Assembly: GCF_026262505.1 (NCBI RefSeq)
Contig: NC_067206.1
Span: 7,034,879 to 7,098,878, forward strand
Reading direction: 5' to 3'
Source of the DNA: Trichomonas vaginalis G3
Lineage: Eukaryota; Parabasalia; Trichomonadida; Trichomonadidae
Length of the DNA: 64,000 bases
Shown here: one piece after another, positions 50,923 to 60,266 of the stretch
How positions within the stretch are numbered: position 1 is the first letter of the stretch
Layout of the letters: each line of letters opens with the position of its first letter
Notes under the pieces: model-generated
The model's database searches: none
What the model saw: the letters and a program-made list of their open reading frames with translations, nothing else
Told to the model about the DNA's origin: nothing
Position numbers and translations under genes: made by a program

Positions 50923-51771
50923 ATGCTTTCAATAGAAAAAGAAAATTCAAGAGTTGCTACAACTAAACCATTAGATGAACTTTTTACGAATGTCGGTCAA
51001 AAGTTTGAGACAGAGACCGTAAAGCATGAAGGCTATCGTTTTGACTACCCGTTAAGATGGTTAAGAGACCCATCCGTCACAAAAGCTATTGGCTTTCGTA
51101 GAATGAAGTTCATTTCAGAAGCCATACATGGTTTCCCATTTACGGTCGCTTTTGAAATTCGATACTATAACAAAGAAAAACGTACGTATGAGAAATTTGA
51201 ACAGGGAAAACTTTTACAAGTGAATTTGCTTGTAAACTTAGAAACAACTCTTCAAGCTTTTCAAGAAAAAATAAACGATATCTATATCGAATATGCAAAC
51301 CAGTTTAACATTGACGAAGGAGAGTACCATCTCGATATTTTATATGACAGGAAAAATGCAACTGTTAAAATCAATAGAATAGAAGACCTTGGAGAAAACG
51401 TTTATATTTCTACAAAATATAACAACTTGGCATGGTATAGATTTTTGAGGATGTTAAATCAGCCTGCAGCATATCCAGTACACCCAGACTTTTATGAAGT
51501 CGAAAACCCTAATGGAACATATGAAAATGTTTTCGACTCAGATGCTATTATAGTTCATGCTTCATTTTCTGGCGCACAAAACTCTTTTTTATGCTTGGCA
51601 AATGACTTTTACGAAAAACCTACAAAGCTATATGAACCGCCGAGTGGAAGTATTTCAGACTTTCAAGTATGGTTTACTACAGATGGAAGAAAGAGAATAA
51701 TTCCATTATACCACGCGTTTTACTTAGAACTTAGTCTCATATACAACTACTATCGAACGGTAAAAATATAA
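50923..51771 (+). CDS. Capsid-like (penton-like?) protein (Maverick, right arm)
   Basis: 282 residues. KPLDELFTNVGQKFETETVK N-terminus and the same C-terminal block as the other family members, with a distinct middle (about residues 70-190). Predicted beta-rich. A minor capsid role is inference from context. Confidence 0.6.
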   Translation: MLSIEKENSRVATTKPLDELFTNVGQKFETETVKHEGYRFDYPLRWLRDPSVTKAIGFRRMKFISEAIHGFPFTVAFEIRYYNKEKRTYEKFEQGKLLQVNLLVNLETTLQAFQEKINDIYIEYANQFNIDEGEYHLDILYDRKNATVKINRIEDLGENVYISTKYNNLAWYRFLRMLNQPAAYPVHPDFYEVENPNGTYENVFDSDAIIVHASFSGAQNSFLCLANDFYEKPTKLYEPPSGSISDFQVWFTTDGRKRIIPLYHAFYLELSLIYNYYRTVKI

Positions 51772-51773
51772 TT

Positions 51774-52006
51774 TTAATACGGTTGAGGTGTTGGATTTGG
51801 TTGCCAACTAGACTGTGGTGCAGGTTCAGGCTGTTGTATAACAGGAGCTTGTTCGTTCATTTAGGTATAATACCAACGAACTGACCTACTCTTTTACCAA
51901 TATTTTTGACACCGTTCCAAATTCCTCTTCCGACAGATTTTATTCCATTCCATATACCTCTTCCAACATTTCGAAAGAAGTTTCCTATTCTTCCAAAGAA
52001 ACCCAT
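51774..52006 (-). pseudogene. 80-aa-type amphipathic protein, right-arm copy, broken
   Basis: Mirror of 35,149-35,391. Confidence 0.55.
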
Positions 52007-52024
52007 TTTACTATATGTAAAAAT

Positions 52025-52387
52025 CTAATGTCCGCCTAGTCTCTTACGTTTCCTGTTGAGTTCCATTGCATTCTTTAACTGGAGCTCATACATTCTGTTT
52101 CTCCTCTGGTAGAAAACATACTCTGGGTCAACTCCTGTGTTCGCGTCATCTGCATAAAGTTGTTTATATCCCACTTCGGGGTTTGTATAAAACTCTTTCC
52201 ATCTCATATTTGCATACCATGGTGGCAAACCTAACGCAGCGTCATTTGACATGGCAGTTTGCATTTGTACATCTGTTGGCACTTGACCATAGTTTGCCAT
52301 TGCAGTTTGTATTCTAACTTCATTTGGAATATTCTCTGGGTTTGGTTGTCCAGGTTGCTGTGCATTCGCTAAGTTCTGTGCGTCCAT
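52025..52387 (-). CDS. 120-aa protein (Maverick, right arm)
   Basis: Mirror copy of 34,768-35,130, same protein sequence. Confidence 0.6.
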   Translation of the reverse strand: MDAQNLANAQQPGQPNPENIPNEVRIQTAMANYGQVPTDVQMQTAMSNDAALGLPPWYANMRWKEFYTNPEVGYKQLYADDANTGVDPEYVFYQRRNRMYELQLKNAMELNRKRKRLGGH

Positions 52388-52526
52388 TTAATATTAGATA
52401 AAAATATCTCTTACGAGTACATATACTGGACATTTGCAGGCATTGGTTCATCTTCATATTCTCTATATCTTTCTGCCACGTCAAATAAGTAAATGACACA
52501 ATGGAAAAAACCTAAAACAAGTAGTC

Positions 52527-53343
52527 CTATTTCAAACCACATTTACTTACCAATAAAATTTCTTTGTTATGACACTTTTTCCGGTTTATAGGACCTCTCT
52601 CATATTCTCTTGTCGTATCTAAACTCATAGTCATGTATGTCCTCTAACCATCTCATGACACTTTCCAAACCACTTTTATCGGATGTAAAGTAAAAGCATG
52701 GATGGTTATGTAAAACGTCTAAAGTTTCTAAAGAGTCTCTCAAAGTCCAGTCTACTTGGTATTGAAAATCGTATGTGTTATAGAACGGCGGGTCCACTAT
52801 AAAGAAAACATTTTCCTTGTTTTTATATTTTTCATACAACTCTGTCCAATGACATCTCACAAACTCTATACCCTCAGTATATTTTTCTATGTTCTCTTTG
52901 AAAACATTTGTATAGTTAAGATATAAAACGTTTGACATAAGTGTTTCAATGTCATGAACTCTTATAGAACCACTATACAATAGTCTAGAAGATATACTAT
53001 CCCAGTCAATATACTCTGCTTTTTTCAAAACCTCTCTGACAATATTTTTCTTATCTAATGGTATACGTTCCATCTTACCTATAGGTATCTTTTCTTTTAA
53101 CTCTTTCAATATTTTGTTTGTGTCTGGTATATGTTTGAGACGGTTCATATAGTTGTCGAAGTCATTGCATATAATCTTTGAGTCTGGGAATATTGTATGG
53201 CACAAATGGGATATATAGAAACTTCCACCGAACAAATCTACAAATGTTAGACCATTCGGTAGTTTCTTAAGTTCTCTCAATAGAATATCTTTACATCTAC
53301 TCTTATTTCCAAAGAAGGGTAACGGTGGTTTTGTAAAATTCAT
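52527..53343 (-). pseudogene. Dam-like methylase, right-arm copy, broken
   Basis: Mirror of 33,809-34,627, with PFFGNKSRC, DLFGGS and DPPF motifs visible. Confidence 0.75.
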
Positions 53344-53459
53344 TTTATATATATAATAAAAATGTTTTTTCCTGAAAAGTGACAGAAAAGTGACAAAACA
53401 TGAAAACATATATATTTTGTGAAAAGCTCCTGGAAGACCCGTATATAAGAACTTCAGAT

Positions 53460-54112
53460 GGAACACATACTTTTTCAGTAAGGACATATGAGGTGAGATG
53501 TCACCTGTTTTCTCACCTCATTTCTCACCCGTTGAATTTTCATGAATTTCTTCGTAAAGACTTTATTGTGACTTCTTCGTAAAGACTTTGTTGAGATTTC
53601 TTCGTAAAGACTTTGTTGAGATTTCTTCGTAAATGACCCAAAAATATATTTTAGGTGAAGAGGTGAGATTTCACCTCTTTTTTCACCTCATTTCTCACCT
53701 CTTGAATTTTCATGAATTTCTTCGTAAAGACTTTGTTAAGACTTCTTCATCTAATTTCTCATGAACTTTCTTGTCTATGTTTTGTTGAGATTTCTTCGTA
53801 AAGACTTTGTTGAGATTTCTTCGTAAATGACCCTAGTAGTATATTTTGGTGTAAATTTCATGAAAATTCAACGGGTGAAAAATTAGGTGAAAAAACAGGT
53901 GAAATCTCACCTCTTCACCTAAAATATATTTTTGGTGTAAATTTCATGAAAATTCAAGAGGGTGAAAAATTAGGTGAAAAAACAGGTGAAATCTCACCTC
54001 TTCACCTAAACATTATTTTTGGTGTAAATTTCATGAAAATTCAACGGGTGAAAAAAGAGGTGAAAAAACAGGTGAAATCTCACCTCTTCACCTAAACATT
54101 ATTTTTGGTTCA
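53460..54112. repeat. GAGGTGAGATTTCACCT repeats, right
   Basis: Mirror of 33,057-33,660. Confidence 0.8.
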
Positions 54113-54120
54113 TTTACACT

Positions 54121-54542
54121 CGTTACGAAGAAGTCTTGACAAAACATTTACGTTCATGTTTGACAAAACATTTACGAAGAAGTCTTGACAAAACATTTAC
54201 GAAGAAGTCTTGACAAAACATTTACGAAGAAGAAGTCTTGACAAAACATTTACGAAGAAATCATGACAAAACATTTACGATGAAGTCTTGACAAAACATT
54301 TACGAAGAAGTCTTGACAAAACATTTACGAAGAAGTCTTGACAAAACATTTACGAAGAAGTCTTGACAAAACATGAAAACATATATAATTTGTGAAAAGC
54401 TCCTGGAAGACCTCCGAATAAAAACTTCATTTATGTGGGCTAGAAGGCACGAAGTGCCTGGAAGGTCACCCAAAAAAAAAAAAAAAACTTCATTATACTC
54501 ATTCATCCTCAGGGCTAGAAGGCACGAAGTGCCTGGAAGCCC
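54121..54542. repeat. Right subterminal 27-bp array and hairpins
   Basis: Mirror of the left array (units of GTCTTGACAAAACATTTAC) and of the GGCAC-GAA-GTGCC hairpins. Confidence 0.8.
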
Positions 54543-54547
54543 CACTA

Positions 54548-54583
<36 letters not shown>

Positions 54584-54588
54584 CAAAG
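54584..54588 (+). repeat. Target-site duplication CAAAG (right)
   Basis: Matches the left copy at 32,573-32,577. Confidence 0.8.
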
Positions 54589-54732
54589 GCATCCAAAATT
54601 CCCTATGAAATTTATGTAATCTATCATTCAGCAAAAATAACAAGTTATTTAATAATTGAAACAATTTATTCGGTAGAAATAATAAAAGGTTGGGTAACCA
54701 AAATGTATATAACTTGAGTATGCAATTTAACT

Positions 54733-55476
54733 TTAATATGTCTTCTCTTTAGGTGTAAAAATGTCATCTGCAAGAACAGCAAATTCCATTGATGCATAGA
54801 GAACTGCGATGACAAGACCAACTGGTTTATATGGGAGTACACCAAATACGATCATTGCTGGAGTTTCTTCTGTCAATAAAAAGAAAATTACAAAAGCAGA
54901 AATGATTCTGAGAAAAGCCGTTCCACGAGTGAATGGAGAATCAGTTCCTTTAATGAAGAATTTGAAAATTCTTTCAATTGCAATGTCAGAGATTGATAAT
55001 AAAATTCCGCATACTAAAGCTGATTCCCATGAAATTTTGCGTGTCTCATCAGTATAGTAATGTAATATTCTCATCATGTTAAATGTGTGTAATGGTGCTG
55101 CTATTAATCCTAGATATTTTTTGAATTTTTGAAGGAGTGATGATGTATATATCTCAGTTATTGCCCATAATAATATGCAAAGATAAACTGAGTAAAGTGA
55201 TTGCTTGAGTGGTGACTCTTTTCCAATGAAAAATGCTGATAATTCTGTTGGAACAAATGTCATTAATGCAGTTAACACAAAACTAAGTGGAATTCGGAAT
55301 TTCTTACCATCTGTTGCTTTGGATGCTACACAAATTGCCCACAAGCAATTTGATGTAAACCAAAATGGAAATTGAGGAGTTTCAAAAATGAGTTGATAAA
55401 TACGTGGTAATATAGTGTTGTAAATGATCTGTCTTGCATGATCATATCTTTGTTGAGCAATATTGTTTGCGTTCAT
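54733..55476 (-). CDS. Multi-pass membrane protein, possibly TRIC-like cation channel
   Basis: 247 residues with about six hydrophobic segments (for example FWFTSNCLWAICVASKA, IPLSFVLTALMTFVPTEL, LYSVYLCILLWAITEIY, ISAFVIFFLL, VGLVIAVLYASMEFAV). The order recalls TRIC (TMEM38) channels of the ER, including a pre-helix Lys/Phe segment (LLQKFKKYLGLIAAPLHTFN) and a mid-protein soluble loop, but I cannot verify their signature glycines. Start at 55,476, 69 bp from the divergent lectin frame. Its 3' end lies about 150 bp from the Maverick, which did not interrupt it. Confidence 0.6.
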   Translation of the reverse strand: MNANNIAQQRYDHARQIIYNTILPRIYQLIFETPQFPFWFTSNCLWAICVASKATDGKKFRIPLSFVLTALMTFVPTELSAFFIGKESPLKQSLYSVYLCILLWAITEIYTSSLLQKFKKYLGLIAAPLHTFNMMRILHYYTDETRKISWESALVCGILLSISDIAIERIFKFFIKGTDSPFTRGTAFLRIISAFVIFFLLTEETPAMIVFGVLPYKPVGLVIAVLYASMEFAVLADDIFTPKEKTY

Positions 55477-55545
55477 TTGGCCAAGTCTAAAATCTTCTAA
55501 TTTAAAAAATTTTGAGGGTGATCGAAAAGTGTATTAGACCCTAAA

Positions 55546-56856
55546 TTGGATAATCTCAATATAAAAATTTTACCTTTATTCTTTAGCTCAATCAAATCAT
55601 TTGAGCAATCTCCTGACTTAATACCACCCTTCTATCCTAATTCTAGGAATCAAATCGGGTATTGGAATATTGGTGGCGCTGCTATTATCGAAGAAGGAAC
55701 AATTATTCTTGCACCACCAATACAATATAGAAAAGGTTCCGCATGGAGTGCTTTACCACTTCCCTCCGGTAATTGGCAAATTACTTTTGATCTCAAAATT
55801 AGCCAAGGAAATGGAGGAGGTGGATTTGCGATTCCAATTATAGCAAAGCATAGTTCTGATGGTTCATTTTATGGAATATCCGATAAATTTAGCGGAATCG
55901 TATTGGTTGGTGCTGTATTTGCTGATAATGAAGGAAATCCTGTTTTACATTATAATATTTATCAGTCTGACGGCTCTAAAACATTTAAGGTAATGCAAGA
56001 CATAGATCCTTGTCTGAAATCGATCCCACTTGATAACGAACATTTCAAAGTTACGCTATCAATTTTCAATAAATCTATAAACGTAACACATACAGACGCA
56101 AAAGACCAAAAAGTATTAATAGTAGATACTCCTATTACTGTTGATATATCGAAGTGCTGGATTGGCATTACAGCAATGTGTGATGATTATACATCAAGAA
56201 TAGAATTGTTTAATGCAACATATAATACAAATGATATAATTAGCAATCGAAGAAAGCAAGCATGGACATTCCAAGGAATGCCAATTTCAACATCTTCAAC
56301 AGTTCAACCAGAAAAGATAGAAAAACTACGCAATCCCTCATTCCTTATAATGAGGAATGAGCTTAAATCATACGAAACTACGAAAGGTGACTTAAAAGCC
56401 GCAAACAAAACAATTGAAGATTATCTCAAAATTACAGCAGAATTTGCAGAAGTCATTGACGAAGTTGCAACATATGGACAACTCAATGACTTCATTACCA
56501 ACACTTTAGTGCCATACACTGACTCCTGGCACCGAAGAACGTTCAAGATTATGGATGCAGTTGCCAAAGCAAACAAAATCATGTCGGTTTCACTTAACGA
56601 GACACAATCTCTACTTTATTCATTCAATCAGACAGTAAATTTGTCTTTAGCAAAAGCAAGGACAAAAATTTCTTCAATTAAAGATATTTTGCTTGAAGAA
56701 TCGGAAATACAATTCATTGACCAGATTATGACAGTCAAGAAGTCTGTTTCTCCAATTGTAAATTATTTAATTTATATTAGTGCTGCAGAAGTCATCGGAT
56801 TGATTGCCTTTGGCTTCATACAGTGCACTCCTTGGTTCAGGCATAAATATATGTAA
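55546..56856 (+). CDS. L-type lectin-like ER cargo receptor (ERGIC-53/VIP36 type)
   Basis: Open frame of 436 codons. L-type lectin features: NQIGYWNIGGAAIIEEGTII (strand pair with the usual W-x-x-x-G-x-A), LAPPIQYRKGSAWSALPL (P-x-x-x-x-x-G-S-x-W), NWQITFDLKISQGNGGGGFA (strand and Gly-rich D/G-G-x-A segment), and a late CWIGITAMCDD strand. A stalk with helices (about 255-400) leads to a C-terminal membrane span, NYLIYISAAEVIGLIAFGFI, and a short tail RHKYM. Known role: mannose-lectin cargo transport between ER and Golgi. Odd: the frame opens at TTG; there is no in-frame ATG before about residue 147 and no clear signal peptide. AAAAGTGTA lies 12 bp upstream, so a normal start near 55,546 was probably lost or misread. 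Confidence 0.7.
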   Translation: MDNLNIKILPLFFSSIKSFEQSPDLIPPFYPNSRNQIGYWNIGGAAIIEEGTIILAPPIQYRKGSAWSALPLPSGNWQITFDLKISQGNGGGGFAIPIIAKHSSDGSFYGISDKFSGIVLVGAVFADNEGNPVLHYNIYQSDGSKTFKVMQDIDPCLKSIPLDNEHFKVTLSIFNKSINVTHTDAKDQKVLIVDTPITVDISKCWIGITAMCDDYTSRIELFNATYNTNDIISNRRKQAWTFQGMPISTSSTVQPEKIEKLRNPSFLIMRNELKSYETTKGDLKAANKTIEDYLKITAEFAEVIDEVATYGQLNDFITNTLVPYTDSWHRRTFKIMDAVAKANKIMSVSLNETQSLLYSFNQTVNLSLAKARTKISSIKDILLEESEIQFIDQIMTVKKSVSPIVNYLIYISAAEVIGLIAFGFIQCTPWFRHKYM

Positions 56857-57575
56857 GAATATTTTATAATTTCGAATAAATTTTATTATTATTTTTGTTT
56901 TTTTCACATTCTATCAATATTTATGTTTCATTTATTATCTATTTTCTTCTGGAATATTTCCAATAATTATATCTTTTGCATAATGATCTGAAAATTATCT
57001 TGTTAAGGCGTCATAGCCTTTTATCTTCGTAAATGAAAGCAGTCTCAAACTAAAGGCTGCTGATAATACTTGTTATATTGGCAACAGAAGAGTTTAAAAT
57101 TAAGTTTATTATATAATTATGAGCATGTATGGACTAAATAGTATAGTTGATATATTGACATTATATGAAATGATAGATTTGTCTTCAATATTTTTTTTAC
57201 TGGAACCTTAAATATTGAAGGGGAAAAACGGCTTGACATAGCCATTATTTTTTAGGTAAGACTTCAAAAAAGTATGTACGCTTACTGGAGGTGAAGAGTT
57301 TACACGACGGTCTGCTGAACAATGCTGAATATCGTGTCTCAGATCCCCAAACTTTTTTAAAAAACAATTTCTAACACACAGAAAGAATAAGATCATTCTT
57401 AATTACAAATTTGTAGGTAACCAATTAGCCTATCAATATCATTAGGTATATGAGTCTGTTATTTAACATTTAAAGACTTTCATGAATAAACCTTTTTATA
57501 TTTTTAAAAGTTTTTCTTTTTTTGCCATTTTTTGGTTTACGTGTCAAAAAGTCCAATAAAAAAATACTCAGTCTA
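56857..57575. other. 720-bp spacer
   Basis: No supported gene. Contains the intron-like signature at 57,272-57,381 and a 29-codon ATG frame at 57,119-57,208 of doubtful meaning. Confidence 0.4.
57272..57381 (+). other. Intron-like signature without a clear host gene
   Basis: GTATGT at 57,272 and TCTAACACACAG ending at 57,381. The trichomonad intron consensus is GTATGT...ACTAACACACAG with fused branch point and acceptor, 59-196 nt long; this span is 110 nt with one mismatch. Exon frames on either side are short or closed, so it may be a relic, a 5' non-coding intron or chance. Confidence 0.35.
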
Positions 57576-57585
57576 AAAAGTGACA
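57576..57585 (+). promoter_or_regulatory. AAAAGTGACA motif before the 57,592 start codon
   Basis: Ends 6 bases before the ATG. Identical to the motif at 17,864 and 58,543. Confidence 0.5.
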
Positions 57586-57591
57586 ATAATA

Positions 57592-58344
57592 ATGGGACTG
57601 ACGATTTTTTGGAGCCGCCTCAATAGATTTTCAGTCTTTGACTTTATATTAACAGGTGTATTTATAACTGCATCAATAATTATCCAAAATATTGCAATAC
57701 ATGATGATTATGTCCCTGGATTATTGTTTGATACAACACAAATTCAACACACACAAACAATTCCAACAGTAATTCATTACTCATTTATATTTTTCGTTTT
57801 CCCACTCTTTATTACACTTATTTGGGCAGCATTAGTCTTCGATTATACAATTGTAAACTTAATATCAGCATATTCTTTCAATATTGCATTTGCTTCATTC
57901 GTCGCCGCATTATTATCATTCATGATTGCTAGACCAAGACCAGATACACTCACAATTTGTGGTGGTCAAGGCGCATATTCAGATTGTCTTGCAAAACTAT
58001 CGAAGAAGCAAGCAAACTGGCAATTCAGATCTCTACCATCAGTCACGGTTACCGAATCATTTGCATCAGGTGGCTTCGCCAGTCTTCTTTTGTTTGATAT
58101 TTGGCATTCAACTCCTGCTTTTGTAATGACGTTGAAATTCTTCCCTCTTATCTACCCAATTGCTGTTGCGGCAATTGATATATGTGACAGAGTTTCTCAT
58201 GTTGACGATATCGTTCTTTCTGCTTTTATCGGCGCTATTGTCACAATGTTTACTTACAGCACGTTTAAGACAGGACAGAAATTGATTATCCGTCCAAACC
58301 AACCACGTAACGACGTTCTTAGTGTTGTTACTAGCTATGTATAA
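57592..58344 (+). CDS. PAP2-superfamily membrane protein, catalytic motifs degenerate
   Basis: 250 residues with about six membrane spans. The PAP2 order is recognisable: FMIARPRPDTLTICGG (C1, normally K-x6-R-P), SFASGGFASLLLFD (C2, normally P-S-G-H), and CDRVSHVDDIVLSAFIGAIV (C3, normally S-R-x5-H-x3-D). The C1 Lys and C2 His are absent and C3 is shortened, so lipid phosphatase activity is doubtful; a sensor or scaffold role is possible. Family role: dephosphorylation of phosphatidic acid or related lipids at ER or plasma membrane. ATG at 57,592 chosen because it is the first in frame and directly follows AAAAGTGACA. Confidence 0.65.
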   Translation: MGLTIFWSRLNRFSVFDFILTGVFITASIIIQNIAIHDDYVPGLLFDTTQIQHTQTIPTVIHYSFIFFVFPLFITLIWAALVFDYTIVNLISAYSFNIAFASFVAALLSFMIARPRPDTLTICGGQGAYSDCLAKLSKKQANWQFRSLPSVTVTESFASGGFASLLLFDIWHSTPAFVMTLKFFPLIYPIAVAAIDICDRVSHVDDIVLSAFIGAIVTMFTYSTFKTGQKLIIRPNQPRNDVLSVVTSYV

Positions 58345-58542
58345 TTTATATTTTAGAAATTTTGTTAATTAAACACTATTTATAATAATTTTCTCCCATG
58401 TTTTAGATATCTCGGCAAAAAGAAATTTGGGAAATTTCAATTCGATTTCATATTTCCTTTTTTCTTTTGGCAAAAACGAGTTTCCTCATTGAACACATCA
58501 GTTTCATAAGGAAATCAATTATGTCAACTAAAATATCGGAAT

Positions 58543-58552
58543 AAAAGTGACA
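58543..58552 (+). promoter_or_regulatory. AAAAGTGACA motif before the 58,560 start codon
   Basis: Ends 7 bases before the ATG of the GH47-like gene. Confidence 0.5.
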
Positions 58553-58559
58553 AATTTCA

Positions 58560-60266
58560 ATGCAAGTCGCTCCCCATAATCAAAAATCGAAAAAATGGAA
58601 GTTTCGTCGTATAGTATTACTGCCCATACTGCTGGTATTCGCTATTGTATTCTCGTCAACATTATATTTTCGTGATATGCCAGAGAAAGTTGTTGTTGTG
58701 ACAGAAAATTTAACAGAGAAAGATTACATTGACGATATATACAATTCCGATCCAAATGTATTCGATTTAAGCAAATTTAGTACTCCATTTTTAACTTCTT
58801 GGTTATTTTCAGATGAATTACCGAAAATTTCGAAAGATTCTGCGAAATTACTGAAGATTACACAAGCTATTAACTTCTCCTATGACTGGTATAAGTCCAA
58901 ATGCTTCGGTTTCGATTATTTTCATCCGATTTTCTCAAGATGCAGCAATTTACATTACTTAAGTTTAACATTAGTTGAGAGTCTAACTACATTATACGTT
59001 TCCGATCACAGAACTTACTTTCAACAATCAATTGACCAATTTCTTAAATCTTTTGCGATAAATACGAAACAATACGATACAACGGAGTTGATAATATCAG
59101 TAATTGGAAGTTTACTTTCAGCATACGAGATGAGTGGCAACAAAGTCCTTCTAGAAAAAGCAATTCAAATTGCAGAGATGATTTTACCAGCAATCAACCT
59201 CGAAGAAGGATCCTTTTACAAAGAAATCGATGCATTTTACAACAAAGACAAGATACAGTTCTCTCCAACTTATTTTTCCCTTCAAGCGAAGACAACTATT
59301 TCCCCTTTCTTCCTAGAGTTCCTTAAATTGGCCGAATTCACAAACGAAACGAAATACATCAAGTACGCGATGGCTGGATATCGAAATTTCAAGTCATTAA
59401 AATTTAATAATGAACTTGAAGGGGAAGAGTATGATTATTTCAAGGAAATAGCAATAGAAGTCTTACCTAAACTATATTTCCTTACTCGTGGCCGCTTCAA
59501 AGACATTTTGGATCTAAATTCCCAATTAATTGAAAAATATCTGAATTCAACAGACATAAATCAGAGTTTTGAGACATCATTCATCATATCTATGCTATCA
59601 GGTGCATACACAGACTCTCCAAATGCATCAAATTACGTAGAAACCGCATCCAAAAAATTGAAAGACATTTGTAAGCGTTTTCCACCAACAGAAGCCATCG
59701 AAAATGTCTTACCATCATATTTCTTCGAGGATGGACACTTCCACGACTATTATTTCCATAGATATCATCCTATGGTCGAACCTCACAAGTACGACCGGAT
59801 ATTTAGGGACGAGCTCTTCAACGGCGTGGAGTACGAAGAAGAAATGAGACGTAGCGAGGCCGCGAGACAAAAAGCAGACAATTTGAGGAAATCTGGAAAA
59901 TATATTTTGTCAGATAACCCTTTTCCTTATGATATTGCAGAGCCATTGTATCTGTTATGGAAATTGACTGGCGATGACTCAATTAGAGAGTGCGCTTGGT
60001 CGTTTTTCGCAAATATTGTTTTGAGATTTAGAACAGGAAAGGGATTTTTGGATATAATGAGTAAGAAGAATGATTCTGATGACTTTTATGATACAACAAA
60101 CTCATTTTTGGTCGGTGAAACTTTAAAATTTTTATATCTCATTTTCCAGGATTCAAATTACTTCCCTTCCAACCGTTACGTGTACAATGGTGCTGGGCAA
60201 CCTTTTGGGATGATATCAAAACAGGCAATGGACTTAATGGAATCCGAAATACGAAAATATTTATAA
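58560..60266 (+). CDS. GH47 alpha-mannosidase-like type II membrane protein
   Basis: 568 residues. Basic cytosolic N-terminus (HNQKSKKWKFRR), signal anchor about 18-35 (VLLPILLVFAIVFSSTLYF), then a GH47-like (alpha/alpha)7 domain: LSLTLVESLTTLYV for the family's T-L-V-D-S-L-D-T-L, TTELIISVIGSLLSAYEMSG for x-x-R-x-L-G-G-L-L-S-A-Y, NPFPYDIAEPLYLLWKLTGD for R-P-E-x-x-E-S-x-x-Y-L-W-R-x-T-G-D, and TNSFLVGETLKFLYLIF for S-F-x-L-A-E-T-L-K-Y-L-Y-L-L-F. The final T-E-A-H-P (calcium site) is replaced by GAGQP. Family role: trimming mannose on ER N-glycans (ER mannosidase I, EDEM). With the altered calcium motif this may be a lectin-like EDEM relative. ER/Golgi lumenal by topology. Confidence 0.7.
   Translation: MQVAPHNQKSKKWKFRRIVLLPILLVFAIVFSSTLYFRDMPEKVVVVTENLTEKDYIDDIYNSDPNVFDLSKFSTPFLTSWLFSDELPKISKDSAKLLKITQAINFSYDWYKSKCFGFDYFHPIFSRCSNLHYLSLTLVESLTTLYVSDHRTYFQQSIDQFLKSFAINTKQYDTTELIISVIGSLLSAYEMSGNKVLLEKAIQIAEMILPAINLEEGSFYKEIDAFYNKDKIQFSPTYFSLQAKTTISPFFLEFLKLAEFTNETKYIKYAMAGYRNFKSLKFNNELEGEEYDYFKEIAIEVLPKLYFLTRGRFKDILDLNSQLIEKYLNSTDINQSFETSFIISMLSGAYTDSPNASNYVETASKKLKDICKRFPPTEAIENVLPSYFFEDGHFHDYYFHRYHPMVEPHKYDRIFRDELFNGVEYEEEMRRSEAARQKADNLRKSGKYILSDNPFPYDIAEPLYLLWKLTGDDSIRECAWSFFANIVLRFRTGKGFLDIMSKKNDSDDFYDTTNSFLVGETLKFLYLIFQDSNYFPSNRYVYNGAGQPFGMISKQAMDLMESEIRKYL

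Larger units (their letters stand above)
32578..54583. mobile_element. Maverick/Polinton element, about 22.0 kb, palindromic, broken
   Basis: Starts with 29 A and ends with 34 T, so the termini are inverted copies, bounded by CAAAG on both sides. Parts recognised: retroviral-type integrase, FtsK/HerA-type packaging ATPase, capsid-like proteins, Dam-like methylase, HNH and KilA-N/T5orf172 proteins and a phage-like tail fibre. I found no DNA polymerase B, so it could not replicate by the family's own route. Two arms (32,578-40,275 and 46,893-54,583) are mirror copies around a unique 6.6-kb centre. Several coding copies are broken, roughly six to ten by eye; others remain open. The matching arms and identical target duplication suggest a young fossil or arms kept alike by gene conversion. 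Confidence 0.9.
46893..54583 (-). repeat. Right arm of the Maverick palindrome
   Basis: Mirror copy of 32,578-40,275, about 7.7 kb. The inner boundary follows the HNH gene. Confidence 0.85.

Noticed and set aside
57208-57396. 62-codon minus-strand frame
   Set aside because: No family features and it overlaps the intron-like signature on the other strand; not supported as a gene.
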